Program-made: the position numbers and the translations under genes
Origin: Polyangiaceae bacterium
Lineage (GTDB): Bacteria; Myxococcota_A; Polyangia; Polyangiales; Polyangiaceae
Reading direction: 5' to 3'
NCBI GenBank assembly: GCA_029266615.1
Contig: JAQSWN010000059.1
Coordinates: 1-37,925 of the forward strand
Length of the DNA stretch: 37,925 nt
The notes under the pieces: model-generated
Databases searched by the model: none
What the model was told of the DNA's origin: nothing
Seen by the model: the letters and a program-made list of their open reading frames with translations, nothing else
Shown: piece by piece, positions 15,787 through 24,051 of the stretch
Position numbering within the stretch: position 1 is the stretch's first letter
How the letters are laid out: each line of letters begins with the position of its first letter

Positions 15787-17725
15787 AGAATGCACCCTTG
15801 TCGGTCACGGTGAAGCCGGCCTGAAGCTTCTGAGCTTGGTACTGATTGAGGCTCGGATCTTCGCGCCAGATGCGGGTCAAGGTATCGACGGGCTGGCGCA
15901 TGAAGATGGCGTCGCCCAGCATCATCGCCCCCCCCAACATGCCCGCGCTCCAGCCCAGGCGCCGGCCCATGCGGTTGCCGCCGCCTTCCGCCGCGATCTC
16001 ACCCAACGTGAGACCGGTGGCGCAGCCGGCGATCACGATCGAGCCGATGATGCCCTCGGCTAGGCGCTCTGCCCGGCGCTTGCGGACCAGGTCGCTGACG
16101 ACGTCGTCCGCTTTGGCGAAGGCGCGCGACGGGTCTTCGCCTCGCCGAATGCCTTCGCGAAACTCGCGCGCCGCTTGCTCGCCCTTTTGTGGCGAGATCA
16201 GCGAGCCGACCCCGCCAATCACGAACAAGCTACCGACGCCGAGCATCACGCCGCCCAGTACGCGCGCCTCGCGCTTCTCGGACTTACTGGCGTCGGCGTC
16301 GACGTGCAGCATGCCTACGCCCGCGCCGCCCAAGAGCCCGCCGAAGCCGATACCGCCGATCGACTCGCTCAGCCGCTTGCCACGCTCCACGGACGCGAGC
16401 TGGTCGAGCACCAGCTGCATGCGCACCGTGTCCTCGCGGCTCACGCCGTAAACCCGCGGCGCTTGTCGCACGTTGGAGGCTTCGTAGGCGGCCAGGGCCA
16501 CGGGCCCGAACGGCCGGGAAAACAGCGGCTCGAAGGTCTCCCCCGGACCGCGTCCGGCGCGGCTGCGCGGCAGCGGCTCGAGCTCCGCGAGCGTGACCGG
16601 CCCTTCTTGCGCGGGCACACCGAACCAAGACGGAGCGGTGCCCTCGGAGCCGAGCACCGTACGTTCCACCAGCGCGCCGCGACTCCATTCCTCCGGCAGC
16701 GCCAGCTGCAATCGCTGAGCGTTCTCGCCATGGGCGTCCAACAGCGGCACGCCGTTCGCGTCACGGACCCGCAGCCGCAGCTGCCCCGCGTCGCTCAGCT
16801 CGAAGCGCTTCACCGCCGTCATGCTCTGGAGGCTTGCGATCGAAGCGCTATCTCGCGCGCCGGGTCCCCGCGCGAAGACGTGCGGCCGCATGTTGGGGTT
16901 GGTCACATCGCTCGTGGCGGTATCCACGAAGGCGGCCAGCTCTACATAGCTGACCTGCCCGTCGCCGTTAGCGTCGGCCGCGCCCAAAAACCCGGAGCGG
17001 ACCACGTGACTGAAGATGCCAGATTGAATCTCGGACCACTCGAAGGCTTCACCGTCGGCGCTGGTCGACAAGAAGACGCCCACGTTCGGCAATTGCGAAG
17101 CGAGGGCACGGGACGCGTCCTCCGAAGTCGCAAAGTGACGTCCTCCGGGCTTGCGTGCCCCGAGCATGAAGAACGAGTTACAGCTGTCGAGGATGACGTG
17201 CGCGCGAGAAAACGGGATGGATTTGAGCCAAGCCGTCAAATCGCGAGCCCGAAAACGCGCTTCGGACAGCTCGATGAATCCCTCGCCCTCCGCCACGTCG
17301 CCGTGGCCTGCGAACACGAAGTACACCTCCACGTCGTGCCCCGCCGCCCGCGCGGCTCGCACTTGCTCGGCCAAGCGCTTGCCAGCTGCCTCCAGGTTCC
17401 GTCGTGAAGGGATCGCGGCGCGCGGGCGTGTCTTCGGAAACAGCTTTTGCGTGTCGCGATCGAAGTCGGCGAGGAGCGTGACGCGACCGGGCGCCATCGT
17501 CTCCAAGATCTCGAAGTAGCGCGCGGCGTCGTCGTCCGCGTAACGCAGCTCTGCCCGGCGGTTGCCTAGGCTCTGGTTATTGCCCACCACGACCGCGAAG
17601 GTGAGCTTTTGCGGCGCCGTCGAAGCGGGAGCCGGCACGGAAACGGGAGCCGCTTGTTGCGCCTGCGCCGCGGCGGGGGCACAGCAAGCGAGGAGACCTA
17701 GCAAGAGCGAAAAGGCTCGGGACAT
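15764..17725 (-). CDS. Secreted/membrane caspase-like (C14) protein with EF-hand
   Basis: The 653-aa product has a signal peptide (MSRAFSLLLGLLACCAPAAAQAQ), then a caspase-like peptidase domain (~41-275). The His of VFAGHGD (His141) and the Cys of ILDSCNSFF (Cys182) form the catalytic dyad, and ELRYADDDAARYFEIL is the usual N-terminal motif. An EF-hand loop DANGDGQVSYVE follows at 251-262. The C-terminal third has four hydrophobic, glycine-rich stretches (about 456-474, 489-511, 558-577, 590-608). The ATG at 17725 is used because it overlaps the anti-sigma stop by one base (TGATG). As third gene of a sigma/anti-sigma operon it is probably stress-regulated. Its substrate is unknown. Confidence 0.85.
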   Translation of the reverse strand: MSRAFSLLLGLLACCAPAAAQAQQAAPVSVPAPASTAPQKLTFAVVVGNNQSLGNRRAELRYADDDAARYFEILETMAPGRVTLLADFDRDTQKLFPKTRPRAAIPSRRNLEAAGKRLAEQVRAARAAGHDVEVYFVFAGHGDVAEGEGFIELSEARFRARDLTAWLKSIPFSRAHVILDSCNSFFMLGARKPGGRHFATSEDASRALASQLPNVGVFLSTSADGEAFEWSEIQSGIFSHVVRSGFLGAADANGDGQVSYVELAAFVDTATSDVTNPNMRPHVFARGPGARDSASIASLQSMTAVKRFELSDAGQLRLRVRDANGVPLLDAHGENAQRLQLALPEEWSRGALVERTVLGSEGTAPSWFGVPAQEGPVTLAELEPLPRSRAGRGPGETFEPLFSRPFGPVALAAYEASNVRQAPRVYGVSREDTVRMQLVLDQLASVERGKRLSESIGGIGFGGLLGGAGVGMLHVDADASKSEKREARVLGGVMLGVGSLFVIGGVGSLISPQKGEQAAREFREGIRRGEDPSRAFAKADDVVSDLVRKRRAERLAEGIIGSIVIAGCATGLTLGEIAAEGGGNRMGRRLGWSAGMLGGAMMLGDAIFMRQPVDTLTRIWREDPSLNQYQAQKLQAGFTVTDKGAFFSLAGSL

Positions 17726-18537
17726 CACTCCACCTCCAACAGGAATTGACGCACTTCGGCGCGGGGTAGCCGCTGCAGCAACTTTTCAGCGCTGAGCTCG
17801 CTCGGCGGCAGCGATTCCACGTCCCACACTCGGAGGGGCGTACGGCTCAGCACCGCCACTACCCGCAGCATGCCCGGCGCCAAATCGTCGAACACGGCGA
17901 CGCTGGGCAGCAGCCGCTCCGCCTCCGAGGAAGCCACCGGCGCGGCCTCGGGATTTTCGCCTTCGGTCGTGTACTCCGGCGCAATCCAGTGCACGGTGTG
18001 CCGTGCGTCGACCGCGAACAGCAGCAAATAAACCGGCTCGGTACCCACGTTGCGAAGCCCTGCCGTGAGCGGCGTTAGGCGCGAGATGCGACTGCCCGAG
18101 CCGAGCGGGGTCAGCGCGCTTCGTTGCGCGTAGAGCTGAACGCCCACGTTGCGCGACAAGGAAGCTTCCGCGGCGCCGCCCCGCGCTACGAGCTGGCCGG
18201 CTTCTACGCGCGGGTCCTGGAGCTTCGCGACGGAAAGGAGCGCCGCCGCCGCGACGGCGACGCCGCCGCCCCAGCCTAACCAACGCGACCAGCGGGGCGG
18301 GTGCACCGGCGTATCCAGCCGCTTCATCACCCCCGCGAGGTGCTCGGCCATGTCCAGTGACGGCTGGGCGAGCGGCGCGGCCACGTCGCCCGTGAGCGTG
18401 CTGAGCGCCATCACCTGCTGCGCGCAAGCGCTGCAGCCCACCAGGTGCTTTTCGATGCGAGCGAGCTGCTCAGGTGGCGCGTCCGCGTCCACGAACGTGA
18501 GTAGCTCCGCCTCCGTCGGGCATTTCTTGTCGCTCAT
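17725..18537 (-). CDS. Zinc-finger anti-sigma factor with extracytoplasmic domain
   Basis: A 270-aa membrane protein. The N-terminal ZAS zinc finger has the H-x3-C-x2-C pattern (IEKHLVGCSACAQQ) and should bind the ECF sigma factor encoded just upstream. One membrane segment (LGWGGGVAVAAAALLSVA) leads to a periplasmic domain whose core (NVGVQLYAQ...LRNVGTEPVYLLLFAVDARHTVHWIAPE) resembles the DUF4384-type domains often tied to caspase-like proteins. The ATG at 18537 overlaps the sigma stop by four bases (ATGA). The periplasmic part is the likely sensor; the signal is unknown. Confidence 0.88.
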   Translation of the reverse strand: MSDKKCPTEAELLTFVDADAPPEQLARIEKHLVGCSACAQQVMALSTLTGDVAAPLAQPSLDMAEHLAGVMKRLDTPVHPPRWSRWLGWGGGVAVAAAALLSVAKLQDPRVEAGQLVARGGAAEASLSRNVGVQLYAQRSALTPLGSGSRISRLTPLTAGLRNVGTEPVYLLLFAVDARHTVHWIAPEYTTEGENPEAAPVASSEAERLLPSVAVFDDLAPGMLRVVAVLSRTPLRVWDVESLPPSELSAEKLLQRLPRAEVRQFLLEVE

Positions 18538-19124
18538 GACTCCTGCTCCAGTTTCTGCTTCAGCGCCTTCAATCCGTGGTGCACGCGCGAGCGCAGGGTG
18601 GACTCGCCGGCGCCAACCACGGCCTCCATTTCGTCGTAGCGGAGGTCCTCGGCGTAGCGCAGCAAGAGCGCTTCGCGCAGTGGCGCGGACAGCTGCGACA
18701 GCGCGGCCCGAACTCGGCGCCGACGCTCCTCCACGAGCAACGTATCGAGCTGCCGGGCCGACTGCGGCACGTCGTCCGTCACCGGGCCACGCTCGTGCGC
18801 CTGGGCGACCTTCCGGCGCCGCAAGTCGTTGCGGCAATGGTTGCGTGCCAAAGTGACGAGCCACGGCACGAAGCCCCCGCCGTGGTATTTGTCTCGGCCC
18901 TGCCAGACCAGCACCCACGTGTCTTGTGCCAGCTCGCGGCCCAATTGAGCGTCGTTCACGAAGCGGCTGCAGAGGTTGACGACCCGCAACGCGTAGCGCT
19001 CGACCAGCACCGCGAACGCGCTGCGCAGCCCCGCCCGCGACAGCTCCATCAGCTCGTCGTCACTTCGGGCGACGAGGGCGTCCTCGGTTGGTTCCGGGAC
19101 CCTAACCAAACGTGGAAAGGCCAT
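18534..19124 (-). CDS. ECF-type RNA polymerase sigma factor
   Basis: A 196-aa sigma-70 family protein with only regions 2 and 4. Region 2 is visible as AFAVLVERYALRVVNLCSRFVNDAQLGRELAQDTWVLVWQ, with the region 2.4 part FVPWLVTLARNHCRNDLRRRK. Region 4 is LSAPLREALLLRYAEDLRYDEMEAVVGAGESTLRSRVHHGLKALK. It is first in an operon with its own zinc-finger anti-sigma factor and a caspase-like gene, both overlapping. It probably drives its own operon, but no promoter motif could be assigned in the 86-base gap upstream. Confidence 0.93.
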   Translation of the reverse strand: MAFPRLVRVPEPTEDALVARSDDELMELSRAGLRSAFAVLVERYALRVVNLCSRFVNDAQLGRELAQDTWVLVWQGRDKYHGGGFVPWLVTLARNHCRNDLRRRKVAQAHERGPVTDDVPQSARQLDTLLVEERRRRVRAALSQLSAPLREALLLRYAEDLRYDEMEAVVGAGESTLRSRVHHGLKALKQKLEQES

Positions 19125-19210
19125 CTATCCGGGTAGAACACCGCTCGCGGCTGCGCGTTGAAAGGAAAGAGGCCGGCCCCACAGATGCTGCAAGCTCTCA
19201 ATAGGATTGC

Positions 19211-19996
19211 TTATTCGAGCTCGCAGATGGTCCGGTAGGTGTGGGGATTGTCGGGCACGGGCGTGACTTGATCCAGGTTGCAGGCCCGGTCGACCCATCC
19301 CCACGCTTCGACGCCGGTACTCGGGTTGTAGCCCAGCGCGGCGCATCTTACGGGCGCGTTCGGGTTGCCGTTCACCCAGCCGAAGCTCTCGCGACTGCCG
19401 TCCACCCAGGTCCACGCGGCCTGCTTTTGCTCCAGGTCTTGGACCGAGCAGTTCTGGCAGTGGCAATCCGAGGTCTCCGGATGAGTTTGCGCCGAGCACG
19501 TCAAGCCCAGCCACGCGTCGCTGATATTCTGGAACGGCAGCATGAAGGTCTCCAGGATGAAGTCCTGCTCCTCCTGCGTGTTCAGCACGACCAAGTACGC
19601 GCTGCGACCGAGCGCGAGCTCCGCGCACGCCGCCTGCGCCGCGGGTTGGTTTGCGGTGCCAACCGTTACATCGACGTAGCAGTGACCATCGGCCCGCTCC
19701 ACCCCTCCGAGCAATGAGCAGGCGGGTTCGGCGGCGCCACCGCTTCCGGCGCCCGCGCCAGACCCGGCGAGGTCCCCACCCGCGCCCGCGAGCTCACCGC
19801 TACCCCCCAGCGCCGCACCCCCCAGCGCCGCAGGCGCGCCGCTGCTCGCCTCGCCCTCGCGACCGCCATCCACGGAGGAAGCGCCGCCCTCCGCGTCGTC
19901 CACGCGGGCATGGAAGGCCGCGCCACAGGAGACGACCAGCGCGCTCGCCACTCCTATTGCCCCGCAGGTATTGCCCAGTCGCCGAAGCGTCGTCAC
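19211..19996 (-). CDS. C-type lectin-like domain lipoprotein
   Basis: A 261-aa surface or periplasmic protein. The GTG at 19996 follows AAAGG by six bases. A signal with lipobox-like ending (ASALVVSCGA) leads into a Gly/Ala/Ser linker (~35-90), then a C-type lectin-like domain. Its marks are HCYVDVTVGTANQPAAQAAC, WLGLTC, AAWTWVDGSRESFGWVNGNPN, RCAALGYNP and EAWGWVDRAC...TICELE. Extra cysteines (DCHCQNCSV) suggest additional disulphides. Such domains bind sugars or proteins. It lies upstream of the sigma operon on the same strand, with 86 bases between. Confidence 0.82.
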   Translation of the reverse strand: MTTLRRLGNTCGAIGVASALVVSCGAAFHARVDDAEGGASSVDGGREGEASSGAPAALGGAALGGSGELAGAGGDLAGSGAGAGSGGAAEPACSLLGGVERADGHCYVDVTVGTANQPAAQAACAELALGRSAYLVVLNTQEEQDFILETFMLPFQNISDAWLGLTCSAQTHPETSDCHCQNCSVQDLEQKQAAWTWVDGSRESFGWVNGNPNAPVRCAALGYNPSTGVEAWGWVDRACNLDQVTPVPDNPHTYRTICELE

Positions 19997-20067
19997 CGGA
20001 GCCTTTTACGACGAAAGTCGGCAAGCCGACAATTGCGCCGGCTCCTCCCCATGCCAAATCTCGGAGG

Positions 20068-20616
20068 ATGAAGGTCATTTTCCGGCGCACGGGCGAGCGG
20101 AGCTACGCCGTCATCGTCCAGATCCCCGGCCGAGAGGACCAAGCCATGAACCCGGCGCCCGGCTTCGATCCGTCAATCCCGCACGACCTGGTGCACTACG
20201 CAGTCGAGGCAGAGCTGCAGTTGCAAGCGGGCGTGTTCGGTCGCGCCGCAAGTGGCGGCGGCACGTTCACGCCGCGTGGCGGCGATGGGACCGCGGATGC
20301 GCGGCATCGTGCACGCGCTCGCCGTAAGCAAGCCCGGCGCGAGCAATCCATGGCGCGCGAGCCAAGCAATGACGCGCAGCTGCGCGCTTCAGAGCGCCTC
20401 GCCTACTTCTCGGACATCGCGTGGCGAAGAAAGCAGGGGCACAAGCCCGGCGACGCCTATGCACACAGGCCCAGCGAGGAGCCTACGGGCGAGGAAGCGG
20501 CACGGGTCGAACGCATCGTGCGCCGCCTCGAGGCGCTCGCGCCGCGCTGGAGAGCGCTGCCGGTAGGAGGCGAGCTCACGTTCGTGTGGCCCAGTCTCGA
20601 ACCGGTCAGCACCTGA
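20068..20616 (+). CDS. Conserved hypothetical protein (RRTGERSYAV type)
   Basis: A 182-aa soluble protein starting MKVIFRRTGERSYAVIVQ and containing PAPGFDPSIPHDLVHYAVEAELQLQAGVFGRAASGGGTF. This opening recalls a widespread bacterial hypothetical family of similar size with no known function. The middle is very rich in Arg/Ala (RARARRKQARREQ), and the end is a helical segment with RVERIVRRLEALAPRWRALPVGGEL. The ATG at 20068 directly follows GGAGG, closer than ideal, so the real start may differ. It converges on the DUF2171 gene. Confidence 0.75.
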   Translation: MKVIFRRTGERSYAVIVQIPGREDQAMNPAPGFDPSIPHDLVHYAVEAELQLQAGVFGRAASGGGTFTPRGGDGTADARHRARARRKQARREQSMAREPSNDAQLRASERLAYFSDIAWRRKQGHKPGDAYAHRPSEEPTGEEAARVERIVRRLEALAPRWRALPVGGELTFVWPSLEPVST

Positions 20617-20670
20617 AGGACGCTCCGAGAGCCGGCTGACATTCGACAAGCCGCGACGCGTCCGCGGGCG

Positions 20671-20901
20671 TCACGCCGCTTCGGTCCACTCGCGCATCGC
20701 CTGCTTGCCGGGGCGATCGATGTGGACCTGGTCGTCGATTTTTGTCACCCAGGAGATCGGAATGTAATGGTGCATGCCGCTACTGTCGCGCTCGAGCTTG
20801 ATGGTTCGATTGTCGGCTTCGACGTGGTCCACGACGGCAAATTGGCCGCCTTCCGAACAGACGACGGGCATATTGGGCTTGATGGATCCGATGTTGAGCA
20901 T
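20671..20901 (-). CDS. DUF2171 protein
   Basis: A 76-aa protein with the DUF2171 pattern: an opening IGSIKPNMPVVCSEGGQFAVVDHVEAD, then HHYIPISWVTKIDDQVHIDR. These short PRC-barrel-like proteins are common stress-related accessory genes of unknown function. The ATG at 20901 is divergent from the lipoprotein gene at 21036, so the gap between them carries both promoters. Confidence 0.85.
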   Translation of the reverse strand: MLNIGSIKPNMPVVCSEGGQFAVVDHVEADNRTIKLERDSSGMHHYIPISWVTKIDDQVHIDRPGKQAMREWTEAA

Positions 20902-21035
20902 GGTCCCCTCGAAGCACGAAGCGTGCCCGTGGTGTGGAGTGCGGCTGGATGGTTACGGGGACACGCTACAGCCCACCGACTGGCACCGATGAACGGTGGC
21001 GAAGCTCACCGGGAACCCTGCTAGTCCTCGCGGAC

Positions 21036-21650
21036 ATGGAAATTCGGGTACCGCTCCTTCGTATCGTTTGCTGCGGCCTCTTAGGTTTGCTCGTTGCCTG
21101 CGAGGAGGACAAGCCCGTCGCCAAAGAGGCGACTCCGACCGCCGCCACGCCCCCGCCGGCCGCGCCCACTCCGAGCGCCCCGGCGGTGGCGACCGCAGCG
21201 AAGAAGGAAAGCGGGCGTCCGAGCAAAGTCGACACCGAGCTGACTCCGGCGAGGCGCGCGGCGATCGAGACCAAGTACCCGGAGACGAAGGGCTTCGTCG
21301 CCGCCGCGGACATTCAAACGAAACTGAAGGCGGATAAGACTCTCAAGGACAAGAAGGCCGCCGTCGCCGCCTTCGACCGGGCCGCACGCAACAAGTGGGT
21401 GCTGTTTACCGGTCCCCTCGTCAACCTGAAAGACGACGCCTTCGATATCGGGTTCGAGTACACGCCGCAGCTGCCCAACGACCCGATGGGAATGAGCCGG
21501 CAGTTCTTCGAGGTGACCATGACCAAGGTCGAAGGCTACGAGAAAGACGCCTTCAAGGGCGGGAACGTCGGTGTCGTGCTGGTGAAGTACAACGGCGCGA
21601 CTCAGGCCACCCCTGGGTATGAGCTGATCGCAACGGGGACCTGGCCCTGA
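21036..21650 (+). CDS. Hypothetical lipoprotein with Pro/Ala-rich linker
   Basis: A 204-aa lipoprotein. The ATG at 21036 gives MEIRVPLLRIVCCGLLGLLVAC as signal. An Ala/Pro/Thr linker follows (~24-50), then a globular domain of ~140 residues with no recognised motif (WVLFTGPLVNLKDDAFDIGFEYTP; QFFEVTMTKVEGYEKDAF; YELIATGTW). The second half looks like a beta-rich domain with a regular 'nucleic acid/OB-like' strand spacing, but this is not a firm call. It ends just before a hairpin shared with the convergent hemerythrin gene. Confidence 0.75.
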   Translation: MEIRVPLLRIVCCGLLGLLVACEEDKPVAKEATPTAATPPPAAPTPSAPAVATAAKKESGRPSKVDTELTPARRAAIETKYPETKGFVAAADIQTKLKADKTLKDKKAAVAAFDRAARNKWVLFTGPLVNLKDDAFDIGFEYTPQLPNDPMGMSRQFFEVTMTKVEGYEKDAFKGGNVGVVLVKYNGATQATPGYELIATGTWP

Positions 21651-21673
21651 ATCGATTGCGCCTGGGCTAAGAG

Positions 21674-21728
21674 CGACGGCGACCGTCGAAATCGACGAAG
21701 CACGGGCGCCTTCCGGAGCTCGTGCTTC
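21674..21728. terminator. Hairpins between convergent lipoprotein and hemerythrin genes
   Basis: A perfect 6-bp hairpin CGACGG / CCGTCG (21674-21688) is followed by an 8-bp stem GAAGCACG / CGTGCTTC (21697-21704 and 21721-21728), with TTCCTC after it. They fill the gap between two convergent genes and fit a bidirectional terminator. Confidence 0.55.
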
Positions 21729-21749
21729 TTCCTCGTGGGCACGGGGCGG

Positions 21750-22310
21750 CTAGGCGGAGCGGCGGGCGCGAGCCGGAGCTCTCTCGCTACCCTTCGTCTT
21801 AGCCGGTTCCTTGACGACGGGCTGCAGCACGCCGGCAAGAACCTGGCGCAGGTTTTCGAACAGGGGCCGGTGATAATCCTCGGCCTGCGTGTCCTCGAAA
21901 GCGTCCTCGAGATCTTCGCCGAGGGACTGCAGCTTGTCGTCCCCGAGCGCCTTGCGCACCTTCGGGAAGAACTCCTTCTCTTCCTCCTCGACGTGGTGCT
22001 CGACCAGCTCTTTGAGGACCTTGACCTTGTAGTCGAAGTCCGGCTTGCCCGTGGCTTGATCCGCCTCATAGAGACCGAACTCTACGACGCCGTGCTCGAC
22101 GAGCGCTTCGCCGAGGAGGTCCGTCATGCCCATGGCCTCTTCGCATGCGGGGTAGAAAACCTCGCGCTCGATGCCGTCGTGCCCAACCAGCTTGCTTGCG
22201 AGCTCCCGAAAGAGCCTTGTTTTCTCGTCCGAGCCCTCTGCCTTCTCGATGGCCTCGAACAGCTCGGATACTTCGCGGTGTTGTTGAGTCAGTAGCTCGA
22301 TGGCGTCCAT
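21750..22310 (-). CDS. Hemerythrin-like HHE-domain protein
   Basis: A cytoplasmic protein of about 186 aa with a hemerythrin HHE cation-binding domain. The iron-ligand pattern is visible: LLTQQHREVSELF, VGHDGIEREVFYPACEE, VEHGVVE and LVEHHVEEEEKEFFPKV. Such proteins bind a di-iron centre and act in oxygen, nitric-oxide or iron handling. The C-terminal tail is basic and Ala-rich (PAKTKGSERAPARARRSA). Start is ATG 22310 (MDAIELL) or a GTG at 22319. It follows a small membrane protein by 60 bases on the same strand, possibly at the end of a four-gene operon. Confidence 0.88.
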   Translation of the reverse strand: MDAIELLTQQHREVSELFEAIEKAEGSDEKTRLFRELASKLVGHDGIEREVFYPACEEAMGMTDLLGEALVEHGVVEFGLYEADQATGKPDFDYKVKVLKELVEHHVEEEEKEFFPKVRKALGDDKLQSLGEDLEDAFEDTQAEDYHRPLFENLRQVLAGVLQPVVKEPAKTKGSERAPARARRSA

Positions 22311-22370
22311 GCCCTGCACTAAGCAGGAGGTGTGCCAGCGCCTTCTCGCAATGAGTTGGCCTGCGGAGCC

Positions 22371-22607
22371 TCAGCGCGTCGTCGCCGGCGGTGGAGGTAG
22401 CGCTTCTCCAGACCCTGCCTCTCGCCCAATGCCGGCTGCGACGCCGATGGTCATGAACAACCCCATTCCGACGAAGAACGCGATCCACATGGCGCGCTGA
22501 GCCGCCTCGTCTGCGTGTGCCTTGTGGCTGCGCCCCGGCGCCGGGGCGGTGCCGGGCGGCCGCCGAGAGGTGGCGAGGTCCATTGGTCGTGCTTCGTTAT
22601 CGGACAT
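22371..22607 (-). CDS. Small single-pass membrane protein
   Basis: 78 aa. The ATG at 22607 is preceded by AAAGGA at 7 bases. A polar, Pro-rich N terminus leads to one membrane helix, AMWIAFFVGMGLFMTIGVAAGIG, and a short tail ending PPPPATTR. No family is recognised. It lies between an NAD(P)-binding-like gene (39-base gap) and the hemerythrin gene on the same strand. Confidence 0.65.
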   Translation of the reverse strand: MSDNEARPMDLATSRRPPGTAPAPGRSHKAHADEAAQRAMWIAFFVGMGLFMTIGVAAGIGREAGSGEALPPPPATTR

Positions 22608-22645
22608 CGGGATCCTTTGCTCCAGGCGTGACGAACGGCTCGCAG

Positions 22646-23230
22646 TCAGGCCACCCAGGCCAGCGCCGGCAGGTCCCCCGGGCTCGGCACTGACAACCGC
22701 GGGCGCGCGCGCGCCGTGAGGCGGGCCCCATCGGCGTAAATCGTGGGCACCTCTACTTTGCGCCCCTGCCATGTCGCATCTCTCAACGCTCGAGCCACGG
22801 TCGTCGCCAGCATCGCTCCGGTGGTGACCCGGCTTCCATCACGGAGCCATTCTCTTTTTCCGGCGGCCTCGACCTCTTCGATCAGTGGCGCACAACGCAG
22901 GATCACGGTCGGCACGTCTCCGCCCTCGAGCATCTCTTCTTCGCCCGCATACGCCTCCCCAGTCGGCATGACGCCCACTATGAGCTTCACGCCCGGCATC
23001 GCGGCGGCGTGAAGCACGTTCCGGGCTCGGTCTGCCGCTGGCCGCGGGCGGAGCTGCGCGTCTAGCATGCTGGCACCCGCGGCGTAGACGATGGCCTCGC
23101 AGCCCCAAGCCGCCACCACCGCTTCAATCGCGCTCCCGGTCAGGACGGACCGAACTGCCTCGCCGTAACTGGCAACACCGTCACGAATGGCGTCGCCCAG
23201 TACCGGGCCAGTGGAGGTGAGCAGAATCAT
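22646..23230 (-). CDS. Degenerate NAD(P)-binding (NmrA-like) protein
   Basis: A 194-aa protein that reads like a shortened atypical SDR/NmrA protein: EAIVYAAGASMLDAQ, then VKLIVGVMPTGEAYAGEEEMLEGGDVPTVILRCAPLIEEV, where NmrA-like proteins have the 'wTilRp' segment. The N-terminal dinucleotide motif is poor (TSTGPVLGDAI in place of GxTGxxG) and the region between is short (family members are about 210-300 aa). It may be a regulator or a decayed enzyme. It starts with ATG 23230, 37 bases after the upstream gene. Confidence 0.6.
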   Translation of the reverse strand: MILLTSTGPVLGDAIRDGVASYGEAVRSVLTGSAIEAVVAAWGCEAIVYAAGASMLDAQLRPRPAADRARNVLHAAAMPGVKLIVGVMPTGEAYAGEEEMLEGGDVPTVILRCAPLIEEVEAAGKREWLRDGSRVTTGAMLATTVARALRDATWQGRKVEVPTIYADGARLTARARPRLSVPSPGDLPALAWVA

Positions 23231-23266
23231 GGCCCTAGACCAGCAAAGCCTGTGCCAGCGACACCG

Positions 23267-23881
23267 TCAGAAGCGGCCCGTGGCGGAGAAGCCAGTCAGC
23301 GAATAGCCGAAGCGCGGGGCGACATTCAGCTTCTCATCGCCGATGAGGTACCAGGGTTTCTTCTCCGATTCGGGAATGACGAGGCCGAGAAGCATCATGA
23401 CCGCTCCCGCTCCTTGCAGAGCTCCGCTTCCGATGATCAAGGCCTTGTTCAGCGTGTCGTCTCCGCACGCGTTGACCTCGCAATCGCGGTTCTTCAGATC
23501 GAGCCACGGACCCACGACGGGAATGAACAGCTTGTCGTCCGCCTTGCGATCCGAAGCCGCAGCGACGATGGCCGAGGCGCCATAAGTGCCGACGAGCAGC
23601 ACCGTGCCCGTGATGAGCAGCGGCCGGTTCGGCCACGTGTGTTCCACGACCTCCGGATGCGGGTCTTCACTCGCGGACGCAGTCGAGATCGGAACCGCAC
23701 CGGTTGCCGGCGCCGTATCGACCGGCTCGGCGACCCCGGTTTGGGCTGGGGCCGGAGGCGGGGGGACCACCGCGGGGTCGGCCGCAGCCGGCGTTTCCCC
23801 GGCGGTTTGCGCCAGGGCGAGCGACGGGACGGCTAGCTGCACAGAGAGGACGCACGTGAAGAGAATGGGACGATAACTCAT
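23267..23881 (-). CDS. Hypothetical exported membrane protein
   Basis: About 204 aa from the ATG at 23881. A signal peptide (MSYRPILFTCVLSVQLAVPSLALAQ) is followed by a Pro/Ala-rich linker (~28-75) and then two hydrophobic segments, LLITGTVLLVGTYGASAIVAA and ALIIGSGALQGAGAVMMLLGLVIP, separated by a loop with two cysteines (DCEVNACGDDTLN). The C terminus is short and polar. This layout is common among uncharacterised myxobacterial envelope proteins. No function can be assigned. It may be first in a four-gene minus-strand unit. Confidence 0.7.
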   Translation of the reverse strand: MSYRPILFTCVLSVQLAVPSLALAQTAGETPAAADPAVVPPPPAPAQTGVAEPVDTAPATGAVPISTASASEDPHPEVVEHTWPNRPLLITGTVLLVGTYGASAIVAAASDRKADDKLFIPVVGPWLDLKNRDCEVNACGDDTLNKALIIGSGALQGAGAVMMLLGLVIPESEKKPWYLIGDEKLNVAPRFGYSLTGFSATGRF

Positions 23882-24051
23882 GAGGATAGAGGGCCAGAGC
23901 AAGCCCCGCGCCGTAGCCTCGTCACTACGTGATTTGCCGGAGATCGCCGCTATGTCGCCTAGAAATCGAGCACCAGCGCGCGTGAATAGACGAGCAGCTT
24001 TGGCTTGGTTGTAGCGTTCGTGCGCATCCTTATGCCGCTAGGTCGCGCCGC

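Noticed and set aside
16175..17407. 410-codon plus-strand frame opposite the caspase-like gene
   Set aside because: No motifs, composition typical of antisense shadow; the minus strand has the catalytic dyad and EF-hand.
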